From contig JAUNER010000009.1 in the NCBI GenBank assembly GCA_030525455.1, forward strand, positions 8,506 through 72,505: a stretch of DNA of 64,000 nucleotides, written 5' to 3'. The stretch is from Akkermansia sp. Its GTDB lineage: Bacteria; Verrucomicrobiota; Verrucomicrobiia; Verrucomicrobiales; Akkermansiaceae. How positions within the stretch are numbered: the first letter of the stretch is position 1; every line of letters starts with the position of its first letter. Positions 8,227 through 17,514 of the stretch are shown here, in pieces. The notes beneath the pieces were generated by a model. That model was given only the letters and a program-made list of their open reading frames with translations. It was not told the origin of the DNA and made no database searches. The position numbers were made by a program, and so were the translations under genes.

Positions 8227-8255
8227 TTGCAATTTAGTCATCTAACCAGTATAAT
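8227..8255 (+). promoter_or_regulatory. Promoter of the asd-ispA-nadC-pdxH operon
   Basis: TTGCAA (8227-8232) and a perfect TATAAT (8250-8255) with 17-bp spacing. Transcription should begin near 8262, giving a leader of about 34 nt before the asd ATG at 8296. This is the best consensus promoter in the window. Confidence 0.8.
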
Positions 8256-8295
8256 CATTGCGAACGGGCGAAAATCCGTAATTATTATTACCACC

Positions 8296-9306
8296 ATGAA
8301 CCAAGCACCTCATGTAGCTATCGTTGGCGCCACCGGAGCTGTTGGCGTTGAGATCCTGTCCTGCCTGGAATCCCGTAACTTCCCCATGGCATCACTCAAA
8401 CTACTGGCATCAGCACGTTCTGCCGGTAAACAGATTGCTTTTCGCGGGCAAATGCTCACCGTTGAAGAGTTGACCGAAGACTCATTCAAAGGCGTAGACA
8501 TTGCCCTATTTAGTGCAGGTGGTAGCATTTCCCAGAAATTTGCCCCTATTGCAGCAGCCGCCAACTGTGTTGTTATCGACAACTCATCAGCATTCCGTCA
8601 AGACCCGGATGTCCCCTTAGTCGTACCGGAAATAAACCCGGAAGCCGCCTATAACCACCCTCGTAATATCATCGCAAACCCGAACTGCACCACTATCATC
8701 ACCTTGATGGCACTCTTCCCCCTACACCAGAAGTTTGGGTTAAAGACCATCATTGCCTCTAGCTACCAAGCAGTATCAGGTAGTGGTCAGCATGGCATCA
8801 CGGAACTAGAGTCACAAGTTCGAGCCGTTGTAGATGGGCATCCGGTTGTAAGAAACGTCTACCCACATCAGATTGCTTTCAACCTAATTCCGCAGATTGA
8901 TTCATTTACAGACACCGGCTATACAAAAGAAGAACTTAAGATGCTCAACGAAGGGCGTAAAATTCTTTCTTTACCTGAATTAAAAGTGACTTGCACCTGT
9001 GTTCGCGTACCAGTTTATCGCTCACATTCTATTTCTGTAACGGCTCAGTTTGAAAAACCTCTCGACCTAGACCTAGCTCGCCAAGCTTATACAGATAAAC
9101 CCGGTGTGGCTCTCATGGATAACCCGGCAGAAGGCATCTGGCCAACTCCACTAGATAGCACCAATGGCGACACCTGCTATGTAGGTCGTATGCGAAAAGA
9201 CTTAGCTATTGATAACGCTCTGTCACTATGGGTAGTAGGTGACCAAGTTCGCAAGGGAGCCGCTCTCAATGCCGTTCAGATTGCAGAATTACTCGTCAAT
9301 AAATAA
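8296..9306 (+). CDS. asd: Aspartate-semialdehyde dehydrogenase
   Basis: Asd reduces aspartyl phosphate to the semialdehyde on the route to lysine/diaminopimelate, methionine and threonine. From the ATG at 8296 the protein has 336 residues. The NADP-binding VAIVGATGAVG is at the N-terminus, the catalytic Cys sits in the IANPNCTT motif, and VSGSGQHGITELE follows. The longer reading from 8227 would begin inside the promoter, so it is rejected. It leads a tightly packed set, asd-ispA-nadC-pdxH-mutarotase, with gaps of about 17-26 bp or an overlap. Confidence 0.97.
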   Translation: MNQAPHVAIVGATGAVGVEILSCLESRNFPMASLKLLASARSAGKQIAFRGQMLTVEELTEDSFKGVDIALFSAGGSISQKFAPIAAAANCVVIDNSSAFRQDPDVPLVVPEINPEAAYNHPRNIIANPNCTTIITLMALFPLHQKFGLKTIIASSYQAVSGSGQHGITELESQVRAVVDGHPVVRNVYPHQIAFNLIPQIDSFTDTGYTKEELKMLNEGRKILSLPELKVTCTCVRVPVYRSHSISVTAQFEKPLDLDLARQAYTDKPGVALMDNPAEGIWPTPLDSTNGDTCYVGRMRKDLAIDNALSLWVVGDQVRKGAALNAVQIAELLVNK

Positions 9307-9331
9307 TAACCTTTCACTCAAAACCATTATC

Positions 9332-10225
9332 ATGTGCGAACTTTCCCTAAACGATTACATCAATGAGCAATGCCAGCTCGTCGATGCCGCTTTAGATTCT
9401 CTACTCCCTGCCGAAGATGAAAGCCCGGAAACCATCCACCAAGCTATGCGATATAGCATATTTGCCGGGGGGAAAAGAATGCGTCCCGTGCTCTGCCTAG
9501 CTGCGGCAGAAGCTTGTGATGGGTTAGCAGTCAATGCTTTGGTTCCGGCCTGTGCCGTAGAAATGATGCACACTTACTCACTCATCCACGATGACCTACC
9601 GGCAATGGATAACGATGACCTACGCCGGGGAAAACCCACCAGCCACAAAGTATATGGTGAGGGCATTGCCATTCTGGCAGGGGATGCTCTACTGACAGAA
9701 GCATTTGCCGTCATCGCCCAAGTAGATGATACAGAACGCTACACAGTTAGAGATTACGTAAAAGAACTAGCCGCTACCGGCGGTAGCAAGATGCTCATTG
9801 GCGGGCAAGTTCTCGACCTCGAAGGTGAGAAAAAAGGCCTCACTGCACCAGACATTCGTGCCGTGTACGAAGGCAAGACTGCCGCATTGCTCACCGCTTC
9901 TCTTCGCTTAGGAGCAATGTCTGCCAATGCCACAGAAGCACAACTAGAAGCCATCACTGAGTTTGGTTATAACTTAGGGTTAGCATTCCAAATCATCGAC
10001 GACATTCTAGACCTTACCGCCTCTACAGAAGAACTAGGCAAAACCGCCGGTAAAGACCTAGATGCCCAAAAGTCCACTTATCCTGCATTAGTTGGCATCG
10101 AGCAAGCACGCATCGAGGCCAAACTTCGCACCCAAGCCGCCATGGATGCCCTTCAGGCATTTACCCCTGAGAAGCGAGCACGACTGGAAGAAATTGCAGA
10201 TTACCTCCTTAACCGCAAATACTAA
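9332..10225 (+). CDS. ispA: Polyprenyl (farnesyl) diphosphate synthase
   Basis: A short-chain trans-prenyltransferase of 297 residues. It condenses isopentenyl diphosphate with allylic diphosphates for quinone, undecaprenyl and other isoprenoid synthesis. The first Asp-rich motif is LIHDDLPAMDNDDLRRG and the second is FQIIDDILD; GGKRMRP and the KTAGKDLDAQKSTYP tail are also present. The ATG at 9332 fits family length; the frame stays open further upstream into asd, which I reject. The exact chain length made (C15 or C20) cannot be told with certainty. It lies 25 bp after asd in the same operon. Confidence 0.94.
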   Translation: MCELSLNDYINEQCQLVDAALDSLLPAEDESPETIHQAMRYSIFAGGKRMRPVLCLAAAEACDGLAVNALVPACAVEMMHTYSLIHDDLPAMDNDDLRRGKPTSHKVYGEGIAILAGDALLTEAFAVIAQVDDTERYTVRDYVKELAATGGSKMLIGGQVLDLEGEKKGLTAPDIRAVYEGKTAALLTASLRLGAMSANATEAQLEAITEFGYNLGLAFQIIDDILDLTASTEELGKTAGKDLDAQKSTYPALVGIEQARIEAKLRTQAAMDALQAFTPEKRARLEEIADYLLNRKY

Positions 10226-10242
10226 TTCATTTTCATAAGCAC

Positions 10243-11106
10243 ATGTCTACACCCCTTGTTTCTGATAACGTAGATGCCCTCATCGATATGGCATTGGCAG
10301 AGGACTTTGGTCCTGCAGATGTCACATCTACATATTTTGTTCCGGCTGAATTAACAGCTAGAGCCATCCTCACTCCCCGCAAAAAAGGCGTTCTTTCCGG
10401 CGTGGAAGTAGCGGCAAAAGTTTTCAAAAAAGTTGACCCCTCGCTCAAAGTTGAAGTTTACCTTCACGATGGCGAATCAGTAGCACCAGGTGCAGTAGTT
10501 ATGCTTATCGAAGGCTCTGCTCGCTCCATCTTAGGGGCAGAGCGTACGGCTCTTAACTTCATCCAGAGATTGTCCGGTGTAGCAACCCTCACTAAGGAAT
10601 ATGTAAAGGCAGTTGCTCATACAAGCACTCGCATTTTAGACACCAGAAAGACCACACCCGGCTATCGTCTACTCGAAAAAGCCGCTGTAGCTCATGGTGG
10701 GGGGACTAACCACCGCCTTGGTTTATATGACCGAGCCATGGTTAAAGATAACCACCTCATGACCGATGGGAATACAGAACACCTCCAAAACTGCATTAAC
10801 AAACTGCGAGCAGATATGCCCAAAGTGGAAATTCAGCTCGAAGCAGATACCTTGGAACAGGTGGAAGCTTTCCTCAAACTTGAAGGGGTCGATCATATCC
10901 TGCTAGACAATATGTCTCCGGAAACTTTGAAAAAAGCCGTTGAAATGCGAGGCTCTCGTCCCACCCCTCTACTTGAGGCCAGCGGCGGCGTCAATCTGGA
11001 CACCGTTGCAGCTATTGCAGAATCCGGTGTAGATTTTGTTTCCGTAGGCTACGTCACCCACTCTGCACCATCATTAGATTTAGGCTTAGACTTTAGCGTT
11101 GAGTAA
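10243..11106 (+). CDS. nadC: Nicotinate-nucleotide pyrophosphorylase (carboxylating)
   Basis: NadC makes nicotinate mononucleotide from quinolinate and PRPP in NAD synthesis. The 287 residues match family length. Visible signatures are NFIQRLSGVAT, RILDTRKTTPGYR (quinolinate-binding Arg/Lys), HGGGTNHRLGLYD, KDNHL, IQLEADTLEQ, ILLDNMSPE and EASGGVNLD. The ATG lies 17 bp after the ispA stop. nadA and nadB are not in the window. Confidence 0.97.
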   Translation: MSTPLVSDNVDALIDMALAEDFGPADVTSTYFVPAELTARAILTPRKKGVLSGVEVAAKVFKKVDPSLKVEVYLHDGESVAPGAVVMLIEGSARSILGAERTALNFIQRLSGVATLTKEYVKAVAHTSTRILDTRKTTPGYRLLEKAAVAHGGGTNHRLGLYDRAMVKDNHLMTDGNTEHLQNCINKLRADMPKVEIQLEADTLEQVEAFLKLEGVDHILLDNMSPETLKKAVEMRGSRPTPLLEASGGVNLDTVAAIAESGVDFVSVGYVTHSAPSLDLGLDFSVE

Positions 11107-11123
11107 TTCTCATTTACCAAAGC

Positions 11124-11762
11124 ATGGATTTATCAAATTTCAGAGAAGAATACCTCAAAGGGCAGCTTCATCGCAAAGATTTAGCGGCCAATCCATTTGA
11201 ACAGTTCAAAGCATGGTTCGACCAAGCTCTAAAGGCTGAAATTCCCGAGCCGAATGCGTTTTCGCTTGCCACGGCAGATGCTAATGGCAGGCCGTCTCTA
11301 CGTACTGTTTTACTGAAATATTTTGATGAATCCGGCTTTGTGTTTTTTACCAACTATGGGAGTCACAAAGCACAGGACATTGAAGCAAACCCACAGGTTT
11401 GTATGATGTTGCCGTGGGTATTGCTCGAACGCCAAATTATCATCTACGGACGAGCTGAAAAAGTCACCCGTACCGAATCACTAAAATACTTCCTCTCTCG
11501 CCCACGCGAGTCTCAACTCGGGGCTTGGGTTTCTCAACAAAGTTCCGTTATTTCCGGCAGAAAACTACTAGAAATGAAACTCATGGAACTGAAAAACAAG
11601 TTCTCTCACGGAGAAGTGCCGCTGCCCTCATTCTGGGGGGGATTCCGCATTGTGCCAACTGCTTTTGAGTTTTGGCAAGGTGGACCGGGGCGAGTACATG
11701 ACCGATTCATGTACACATTACAGGAAGACAACTCATGGAGCATAGAAAGATTACAACCATGA
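11124..11762 (+). CDS. pdxH: Pyridoxine/pyridoxamine 5'-phosphate oxidase
   Basis: An FMN enzyme that makes pyridoxal 5'-phosphate, the last step of the pathway that uses PdxA (1497-2366). At 212 residues it is normal. Signatures: PNAFSLATADANGRPSLRTVLLK, GFVFFTNYGSHKAQDI, SQLGAWVSQQSSVIS, and a C-terminal PSFWGGFRIVPTAFEFWQGG followed by the substrate-binding RVHDRFMY and ERLQP end. Its TGA overlaps the ATG of the next gene in an ATGA junction, so translation is probably coupled. Confidence 0.97.
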   Translation: MDLSNFREEYLKGQLHRKDLAANPFEQFKAWFDQALKAEIPEPNAFSLATADANGRPSLRTVLLKYFDESGFVFFTNYGSHKAQDIEANPQVCMMLPWVLLERQIIIYGRAEKVTRTESLKYFLSRPRESQLGAWVSQQSSVISGRKLLEMKLMELKNKFSHGEVPLPSFWGGFRIVPTAFEFWQGGPGRVHDRFMYTLQEDNSWSIERLQP

Positions 11763-12595
11763 TTACAGAACGCCAAACAGAACAAGGATTAAGAATCCTA
11801 GACATCGAAACACCTTTATGTACAGCAAGCATCTGCCTACAAGGGGCACACATCATGTCTTGGAAGCCCTCAGGCGAGGATGAATGTTTCTTTATGTCTG
11901 CCAAATCCACGCCCACTCCCGGGAAGGCACTACGCGGGGGCATTCCCATTTGCTGGCCATGGTTTGGTGCTAAAGAGGGAGCTCCCTCTCATGGCATTGC
12001 TCGCACTTCTGTATGGAGCATTCATCACCAAGAAGAGGATGCGAAGGGGAATCTACTTCTCTCACTAGCTCTTTACCCGGAGGATGGTTCTTTACCTGCG
12101 GCTATTTTACGCATTACGCTGGGCTCGTCTCTAATCATGAAACTTGAGACAACGGCCCGAAGTGCTCCATGCAAGCTCTCCGAGGCGTTCCATAATTACT
12201 TTGCCATCAGCAATCTTACAAAATGCCGTGTCTTTGGTTTGGAAGATGCTTCATTCAAGGAACATGCGGCTAAGCCTATGAAACATGGCGAAAATCCACT
12301 TGCTCCTTTAGGGGGACTGGATAGAGTTTACACTTGTCCGAAAAATGCAGGAAAAGTCATTTTAGAGGATTCAAAAATGAACCGAGCCATTGTCATTGAG
12401 CGTAAATATGCTCATTCTACCGTAGTTTGGAATCCCGGACAGCTTGGTGCTGAGGCTTTGGCCGATTTAGGTGGCGAAGTGTGGAATAAGTTCCTTTGCA
12501 TTGAGACTGCCAATGCGGCTCCAAAAATCATTTCATTGGCTCCGGGGCAAACGCACACTCTTTATCAAAAAATTTCTATCAAGAAACTAGACTAA
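11759..12595 (+). CDS. D-hexose-6-phosphate mutarotase (YeaD family)
   Basis: A galactose-mutarotase fold protein of about 278 residues, of the glucose-6-phosphate 1-epimerase branch. It interconverts alpha and beta anomers of hexose 6-phosphates. Signatures include GAHIMSWKP, ALRGGIPICWPWFG, the active-site HGIARTSVW, EAFHNYFAI and a late VVWNPG with the catalytic-region Glu-rich segment. I choose the ATG at 11759 because it forms an ATGA overlap with pdxH; an upstream ATG at 11735 in frame is possible. It is the last gene of the asd operon. Confidence 0.88.
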   Translation: MITERQTEQGLRILDIETPLCTASICLQGAHIMSWKPSGEDECFFMSAKSTPTPGKALRGGIPICWPWFGAKEGAPSHGIARTSVWSIHHQEEDAKGNLLLSLALYPEDGSLPAAILRITLGSSLIMKLETTARSAPCKLSEAFHNYFAISNLTKCRVFGLEDASFKEHAAKPMKHGENPLAPLGGLDRVYTCPKNAGKVILEDSKMNRAIVIERKYAHSTVVWNPGQLGAEALADLGGEVWNKFLCIETANAAPKIISLAPGQTHTLYQKISIKKLD

Positions 12596-12627
12596 TTGTC
12601 TGATTTTTCTCTCTCCACACAAAAGGG

Positions 12628-12660
12628 AACCCGGCACGCATCATGTAGTGCCGGGTTTTT
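12628..12660 (+). terminator. Terminator of the asd-pdxH operon
   Basis: AACCCGGCAC (12628-12637) pairs with GTGCCGGGTT (12648-12657), followed by TTTTT. It stands between convergent genes. Confidence 0.9.
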
Positions 12661-12666
12661 GATTTT

Positions 12667-13332
12667 CTAAAGCATTTCTGAGAGGGCGTTTATCTTACAC
12701 GTAGCGGCAGAGAAGTCAGCGGTTTCTGTTACTCGATTAGGGATGGCAATGACAGGCATTCCTGCAGTATGAGCAGCGATGCAGCCATTCTGAGAATCCT
12801 CAAACACCAAACATTCCGACGCCGGCATGGCTAATAGCTCTGCCGCTCTCAAAAATAAATCTGGTGCCGGCTTTACCGCCAAGCCATCATCTCGGCACAC
12901 AACAGCTTGGAAAAACTTACGTATGTTAAGTCTTTCCAACCAAGAATCTACCCAGCGATGAGAAGAACTTGAGGCAACTGCCATCGGCACTCCTCGTTGC
13001 CAAAGAGAAAGAATAAGTGGTTCTGCCCCGAGAAAGAGTCCTGCATTTTCTAAATCACGCACGATTTCTTCCTGCCGAGCAGCGTTGATGCTATCCCAAT
13101 CAAAGCTTAGTCCGGTCAGTTTTTCCAAATGCTCACCCGGATTCCAATGGGTATACCCACTCCCTAAACACTGATTAAACAAATCTAATGGCAGAGGATG
13201 ACCATACTTCTCAAACACCCTCACCCACGATTGATAAATGGCATACTCCGTGTCTACCAAAAGCCCATCAAAATCAAAAATAACAGCCTTTGTATGTGCT
13301 AAAAGTGCTCGAGCTTCGTTCAAATTAGTCAT
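12667..13332 (-). CDS. HAD-superfamily sugar-phosphate phosphatase/mutase
   Basis: A 221-residue haloacid dehalogenase subfamily IA protein. Motif I is VIFDFDGLLVDTE with the nucleophile Asp; motif II is the Ser run ASSSSHRW; motif III is Lys in AVKPAPD; motif IV is VFEDSQNG. A helical cap lies between motifs I and II. The overall pattern is like phosphoglycolate phosphatase or beta-phosphoglucomutase. The substrate cannot be set from sequence. It starts 16 bp after the LptF/G-type gene and is probably in its operon. Confidence 0.88.
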   Translation of the reverse strand: MTNLNEARALLAHTKAVIFDFDGLLVDTEYAIYQSWVRVFEKYGHPLPLDLFNQCLGSGYTHWNPGEHLEKLTGLSFDWDSINAARQEEIVRDLENAGLFLGAEPLILSLWQRGVPMAVASSSSHRWVDSWLERLNIRKFFQAVVCRDDGLAVKPAPDLFLRAAELLAMPASECLVFEDSQNGCIAAHTAGMPVIAIPNRVTETADFSAATCKINALSEML

Positions 13333-13348
13333 GTGCCGGATGTTTTAT

Positions 13349-14719
13349 CTATGCTTTTTTCCCACCTCTCAGCACTTCCATGAGGGTTCTATGTGCCAGC
13401 TTCGTTTGGAACAAGCGTATCGTTATGATGATGTAGAGTATATTGGGCATCCATGCACCAAGCCAGGTCGGTATGTACCCGGCCGTTGACATCGTCGGGA
13501 AAAACTCGTAGAGGAAAAGCATCGCCGCTGCTAAAAACAGGGCAATCCCTATACCGGATACCGTCGAACGTCGCTGGAAAGTAATGGCAGAGGGAATGGC
13601 GATAAAGACCAAAATAATGCACGAAAATGCCCGTGCCAAACGCACATGCCACTCTGTTTCCAGAGCTCGTAGTTGGCTGGGGTTTGTCGTCCCTGCTCTC
13701 ATGACTTCCAGCAGTGCCGGAGTGCCCTGTGTATCTACTCGTACAGAGGGCGAGATAAGTTGCCATGGGGTTTCTGGGAAGTTTTGCTTCAGCTCGGCGT
13801 AGACGTTTTCTTCGAACTGCGGCACATCCTCTAAGGCTCGTGGCTCTGCTTGCGAGAATGTCCTTTTCTGTGCATTGACAAATGTCCAAGTGCGAGAAGC
13901 GGCATCCCAAGTAGCAGATTCGCAGAATAAATCATACTCCAGCTTACCCGGGCTACTAAACTGCTCGATTCTGAGCTTTTTAAATGGTCTACTTGGTTCA
14001 TCGATGGCAGGCGGGTCTCCTATCAGCCAGATGCGTTGCTGGGCTGTATTGTTAAATACGGTGCTTCGGTTTTTATTGCTGTTTTGACTCAGGGAATCAA
14101 ACATCATTTTCCTATACATCGTGGCATTCGGTGCCCAGTGAAAACCAAATATACCAAAGTAAATAGATGCTATGACGGCTCCCACCAATATGGGGGCGGT
14201 CACTCTGAGCAATGAACGCCCGGACTGAAGCATACCGGTAATTTCTGATGATGAAGACAACTTGGTCAATGCCCACAATGACCCCAGTAGCAGGGTATAG
14301 GGCAGTATCAAATTCAATATCATCGGCATCAGAACCAGATAGAATTGAATAGACCCAATAAAGGGTGATTCCAAGTTCATCAAATCCCCTACGTTGTCAG
14401 CAAAGTCGCCAATGATGTAAATGAGTGCCAAAATAGATGTACACATCATAAACGCAGAAAACCACGTTTTGGCCACATATTTATCCATGATGCAGGCACG
14501 ACTGTACATAAACATCCCCAATGCCGGCAAAAAACACCCTACTAATATCAGCCATGGTCTAAGCATTTGCGAAAGAGGGTATTCTGCCGGAGTTCCCGGT
14601 ATTTCCCACTGCATTTGCGACCATTCACGTGGCATCAAATAATACGCCACCGCACCCCCTACCAAAACAAGTAGGACGATAATTAACCAGTAGCGTAGTT
14701 GATGCATTTTTGTGGTCAT
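13349..14719 (-). CDS. LptF/LptG-family lipopolysaccharide export permease
   Basis: A 456-residue inner-membrane protein of the YjgP/YjgQ family. These proteins form the membrane part of the LptBFG transporter that pulls lipopolysaccharide from the inner membrane. Hydrophobic segments occur near residues 10-26, 50-68, 83-104, 125-150 and 170-192. A periplasmic beta-rich domain of about 150 residues follows, then three C-terminal helices. Compared with E. coli LptF/G there is an extra N-terminal stretch of about 75 residues with two helices before the usual DKYVAKTW start. Whether it is LptF or LptG cannot be decided; no partner lies alongside. Confidence 0.85.
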   Translation of the reverse strand: MTTKMHQLRYWLIIVLLVLVGGAVAYYLMPREWSQMQWEIPGTPAEYPLSQMLRPWLILVGCFLPALGMFMYSRACIMDKYVAKTWFSAFMMCTSILALIYIIGDFADNVGDLMNLESPFIGSIQFYLVLMPMILNLILPYTLLLGSLWALTKLSSSSEITGMLQSGRSLLRVTAPILVGAVIASIYFGIFGFHWAPNATMYRKMMFDSLSQNSNKNRSTVFNNTAQQRIWLIGDPPAIDEPSRPFKKLRIEQFSSPGKLEYDLFCESATWDAASRTWTFVNAQKRTFSQAEPRALEDVPQFEENVYAELKQNFPETPWQLISPSVRVDTQGTPALLEVMRAGTTNPSQLRALETEWHVRLARAFSCIILVFIAIPSAITFQRRSTVSGIGIALFLAAAMLFLYEFFPTMSTAGYIPTWLGAWMPNILYIIITIRLFQTKLAHRTLMEVLRGGKKA

Positions 14720-14833
14720 GTACTATAATCTGTAGCTATAATGCCAAATTTTACGACATAAATAAAGCATTAAAGCATCGAAAACATGGTAATTTTTTAC
14801 TTTCTACGAGGCTTACCAAACCGCCATGTGACA

Positions 14834-15547
14834 TTAATGCACCCACTTTCCCCCACCACTAGGCAATCTACCACTAGATACAGGGCCATATTGAGTCGAT
14901 TTCGTATTTCCCCATAGAGGGATGCCAAAGTATTGTTTCCAGATATAGGTCATGTATTCCCCGGTATAACAGCCGTAACTCCGGCAATCGGCATCTTTTG
15001 CAAACACATTTTTATCAAATTTATCAAAATGATTGATGTGAATGTATTGCGTAGAAATGGCCATGATGTCATTCCCGTAATCAAGCATAAAGGCATAGCA
15101 GTTTGAATGCCCGAAGTAGTAGAATGATTCTATCTTTTCGCCTTTCTTACGTGGGGCTTTATTAATGGCTTTGATAGCTTGCTCACTGGTATTTACCCAC
15201 ACGAGCTTGATTTTGTACTTCTTAGCCAAATCAGTAATCCAGCGAATATAGGGCTTTTTATCCTCCTTACCACGAGTCACATACCCCGGTTTAAACACAA
15301 TCCATGTGATTTTGGCTTTCGGGTCTTTTTGTTGTATGTGTGACACTCGAATAGTCGATGCTCGTACGAAATTTGCCCACCAGTTATCATGCCTCTCGGC
15401 AGGGACGCGGAATCCTTCCCATTTTTTGAGGGCAGGACCTCCGCATAGTATCACATGCTCTGCATGAGAGAGGGCACTAGCCCCAATCATCAGTGCCAGA
15501 GCAACACAGACTTGCGATAAAACTTTTACAGCGGCATTCATTTCCAA
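14834..15547 (-). CDS. Exported protein with a caspase-like His/Cys pattern
   Basis: A 237-residue protein with a signal peptide ending near ALSHA (residues 25-29). I do not recognise a named family. After a strand of hydrophobic type comes FYYFGHSN (His147), and 46 residues later DCRSYGCYTGEYM (Cys193). This layout, a His after a beta strand followed by a small residue and then a Cys after another strand, is what clan CD peptidases (caspases, gingipains, clostripain) show. The C-terminus is Gly/Ser-rich. It lies 26 bp after trmD on the same strand, as the third gene of prfB-trmD. Peptidase activity is only an inference. Confidence 0.7.
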   Translation of the reverse strand: MEMNAAVKVLSQVCVALALMIGASALSHAEHVILCGGPALKKWEGFRVPAERHDNWWANFVRASTIRVSHIQQKDPKAKITWIVFKPGYVTRGKEDKKPYIRWITDLAKKYKIKLVWVNTSEQAIKAINKAPRKKGEKIESFYYFGHSNCYAFMLDYGNDIMAISTQYIHINHFDKFDKNVFAKDADCRSYGCYTGEYMTYIWKQYFGIPLWGNTKSTQYGPVSSGRLPSGGGKWVH

Positions 15548-15573
15548 TCAATTCACTATTTTGCGTCTTGCTT

Positions 15574-16287
15574 TTACTTATCTTCCGGATGTTCTGCAAG
15601 CCAAGCTTCCCATAAATCCGGGCGATTTTGGCGGGTTCTTTCTTTTGCCTGAGCCAATTTCCATTTGGCGATGGCTACATGATTCCCACTGAGCAAAATT
15701 TCCGGCACAGCCATGTCTCTAAACACATTGGGCTTGGTGTATGCCGGGGCTTCTAGTAGCCCATTAGAAAATGACTCCTCTACTGAAGAGCGTTCGTCAC
15801 CCAGTACACCAGGTATCAATCTGGCCACGGCATCAATAACCACTACTGCCGCTATGGCTCCGTTTGTCAAGATATAGTCACCTATAGAAATTTCCATATC
15901 TACCAGCCGGTCTACAACTCGTTGGTCTACCCCCTCATAGTGCCCACACAGCACAATGAGGTGACCACCTGCCATAGCCAATTCTTCTGCCATAGGTTGA
16001 CAAAATCGCCGTCCCTGAGGAGTCATCAGCACCACTTTAGTTTCCGGGCGTCTGAGCTCTTCTACCGCTGCAAAAATCGGTTCCGGCTTAAGCAACATTC
16101 CCTGACCGCCTCCACATAGGTAATCATCTGTTTTTCTATGCTTATCTACGGTCCAATCTCTTATATTATGGCACTGCACATCGACCAAACCTTTTTCTCT
16201 GGCCTTGCCAAGTATACTCCCCCCCAGCGGACCTTCTATCATCTCCGGGAAAAGCGAAAGTACGTCTATTTTCAGTTTTTCGGCCAT
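15574..16287 (-). CDS. trmD: tRNA (guanine-N1)-methyltransferase
   Basis: TrmD methylates G37 next to the anticodon in tRNAs reading CNN codons and so prevents +1 frameshifts. The 237 residues carry the knotted SPOUT core: the LFPEM start, RDWTVDKHRKTDDYLCGGGQGM, VLCGHYEGVDQRV and SIGDYILTNGA (usually LTGGE). The trefoil knot ends at SSVEESF. The GYI/LTNG change at the SAM loop is unusual. It starts 2 bp after prfB, and the usual rpsP-rimM-rplS neighbours are missing. Pairing with prfB places two frame-keeping factors in one transcript. Confidence 0.96.
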   Translation of the reverse strand: MAEKLKIDVLSLFPEMIEGPLGGSILGKAREKGLVDVQCHNIRDWTVDKHRKTDDYLCGGGQGMLLKPEPIFAAVEELRRPETKVVLMTPQGRRFCQPMAEELAMAGGHLIVLCGHYEGVDQRVVDRLVDMEISIGDYILTNGAIAAVVVIDAVARLIPGVLGDERSSVEESFSNGLLEAPAYTKPNVFRDMAVPEILLSGNHVAIAKWKLAQAKERTRQNRPDLWEAWLAEHPEDK

Positions 16288-16289
16288 GA

Positions 16290-17409
16290 TTATCGTTCGC
16301 GTTTTACGCCCCGAAGCATTGCTTCGATGTACTCATCAATCTCACCATCCATCACCGCCTGCAAATTGCCGGATTCCACCCCCGTTCTCAAATCTTTCAC
16401 CATTTGATATGGTTGAAAGACGTAAGAACGAATCTGGTTTCCCCAGCCAATTTCTCCCTTTTCGCTATATTGGCGGTCGGCTTCTGCCTGCTTTTTATCT
16501 TCCTCAATTTGGTAGAGTTTCGCACGCAGCATATTCATAGCTTCTTCTTTGTTTCTCAACTGGCTTCGTTCATTTTGACAAGCCACGATTACCCCGGATG
16601 GCAGGTGCGTGATTCTCACTGCGGTTTCTACCTTATTCACGTTTTGACCACCTTTACCACCGGAACGATAGGTATCTATCTTCAAATCTTTGTCCAATAT
16701 CTCAATATCTATCGTATCAGATACCTCCGGTGTCGCATCTAGTGAGGCAAATGACGTGTGTCGCTTACCGGCTGAGTCAAAGGGGGAAATTCTCACCAAG
16801 CGATGAATGCCTCGCTCATTTTTCAAATACCCATACGCATACTCGCCGTCTACCTTTAGCGTTACAGAGCGTATACCGGCATCATCGCCGTCCGTACTTT
16901 CCAGATAAGATACACTAAACCCCTTTCGCTCACACCACCGTGTATACAACCGCAGTAGCATAGATGCCCAGTCACAGGCCTCTGTACCACCAGCCCCGGC
17001 ATGAATCGTCAGATAGCAATTTGATTGGTCCTGCGGACCATTTAGCAAAGTAATTAACTCAAATTCCCCCAAGGACTTTTGCCATGCCCCAAAAGCATCT
17101 ACAGCTTCTTGGGCTAACTCATCGTCATCAGCTTCCAGAGCCAGCTCTATCGTGGCATCTATATCTGCCAGCTTCCCTTCTAAGTCAGCAAAGGACTCCA
17201 TTCGCCTTTTTAGCGGGTTCACCTCTGCCATCAAGGCACGTGCCGCATTCTGATCATCCCAAAAATCCGGAGCACTCATGCGTTCATCTAGCTCCGCTAC
17301 TCGCTTTTTAATGCCGTCTAAGTCAAAGATAGCTCCCGAGCTCGGATAAACGGCTATGCAACGCAGCCGTGTCGAGCGCCGAGAGATCAGCTAATACATG
17401 GGATTCCAT
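16290..17409 (-). CDS. prfB: Peptide chain release factor 2, with programmed +1 frameshift
   Basis: RF2 releases the chain at UGA and UAA. Reading starts at the ATG at 17407-17409, runs 28 codons to CTT (17326-17328), then meets an in-frame TGA (17323-17325). Skipping T17325 continues in the +1 frame as DLDGIKKRVAELDERM and on to the stop at 16290, giving 372 residues. The body has the tripeptide recognition motif SPF in RISPFDSAGK and the catalytic GGQ in SGGKGGQNVNK. A reading from the internal ATG at 17279 alone would miss the conserved N-terminal helix. The 16-base shift site is the same as the classic RF2 autoregulatory one. First gene of prfB-trmD. Confidence 0.95.
17322..17337 (-). promoter_or_regulatory. 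RF2 autoregulatory frameshift site
   Basis: On the minus strand the site reads GGGAGCTATCTTTGAC. It has the slippery CTT, the in-frame TGA followed by C (a weak stop context), and three bases before the CTT a GGGAGC that can pair with the anti-Shine-Dalgarno end of 16S rRNA, matching the layout known from E. coli prfB. Low RF2 lets the ribosome slip and make more RF2. Confidence 0.93.
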
Positions 17410-17514
17410 GCCCGCACTCTACCACATCCGCACCTCTTGCTAAAGCAAAATCCGGGTTCTATACCACACCTGTGCCGAAAATTTGAATTCACTCAGAAAT
17501 TAGCAAGCATAAAA

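Noticed and set aside
11735-11758. Earlier start of the hexose-phosphate mutarotase
   Set aside because: The ATG at 11759 with an ATGA overlap of pdxH fits the tight operon better, though the earlier start cannot be ruled out.
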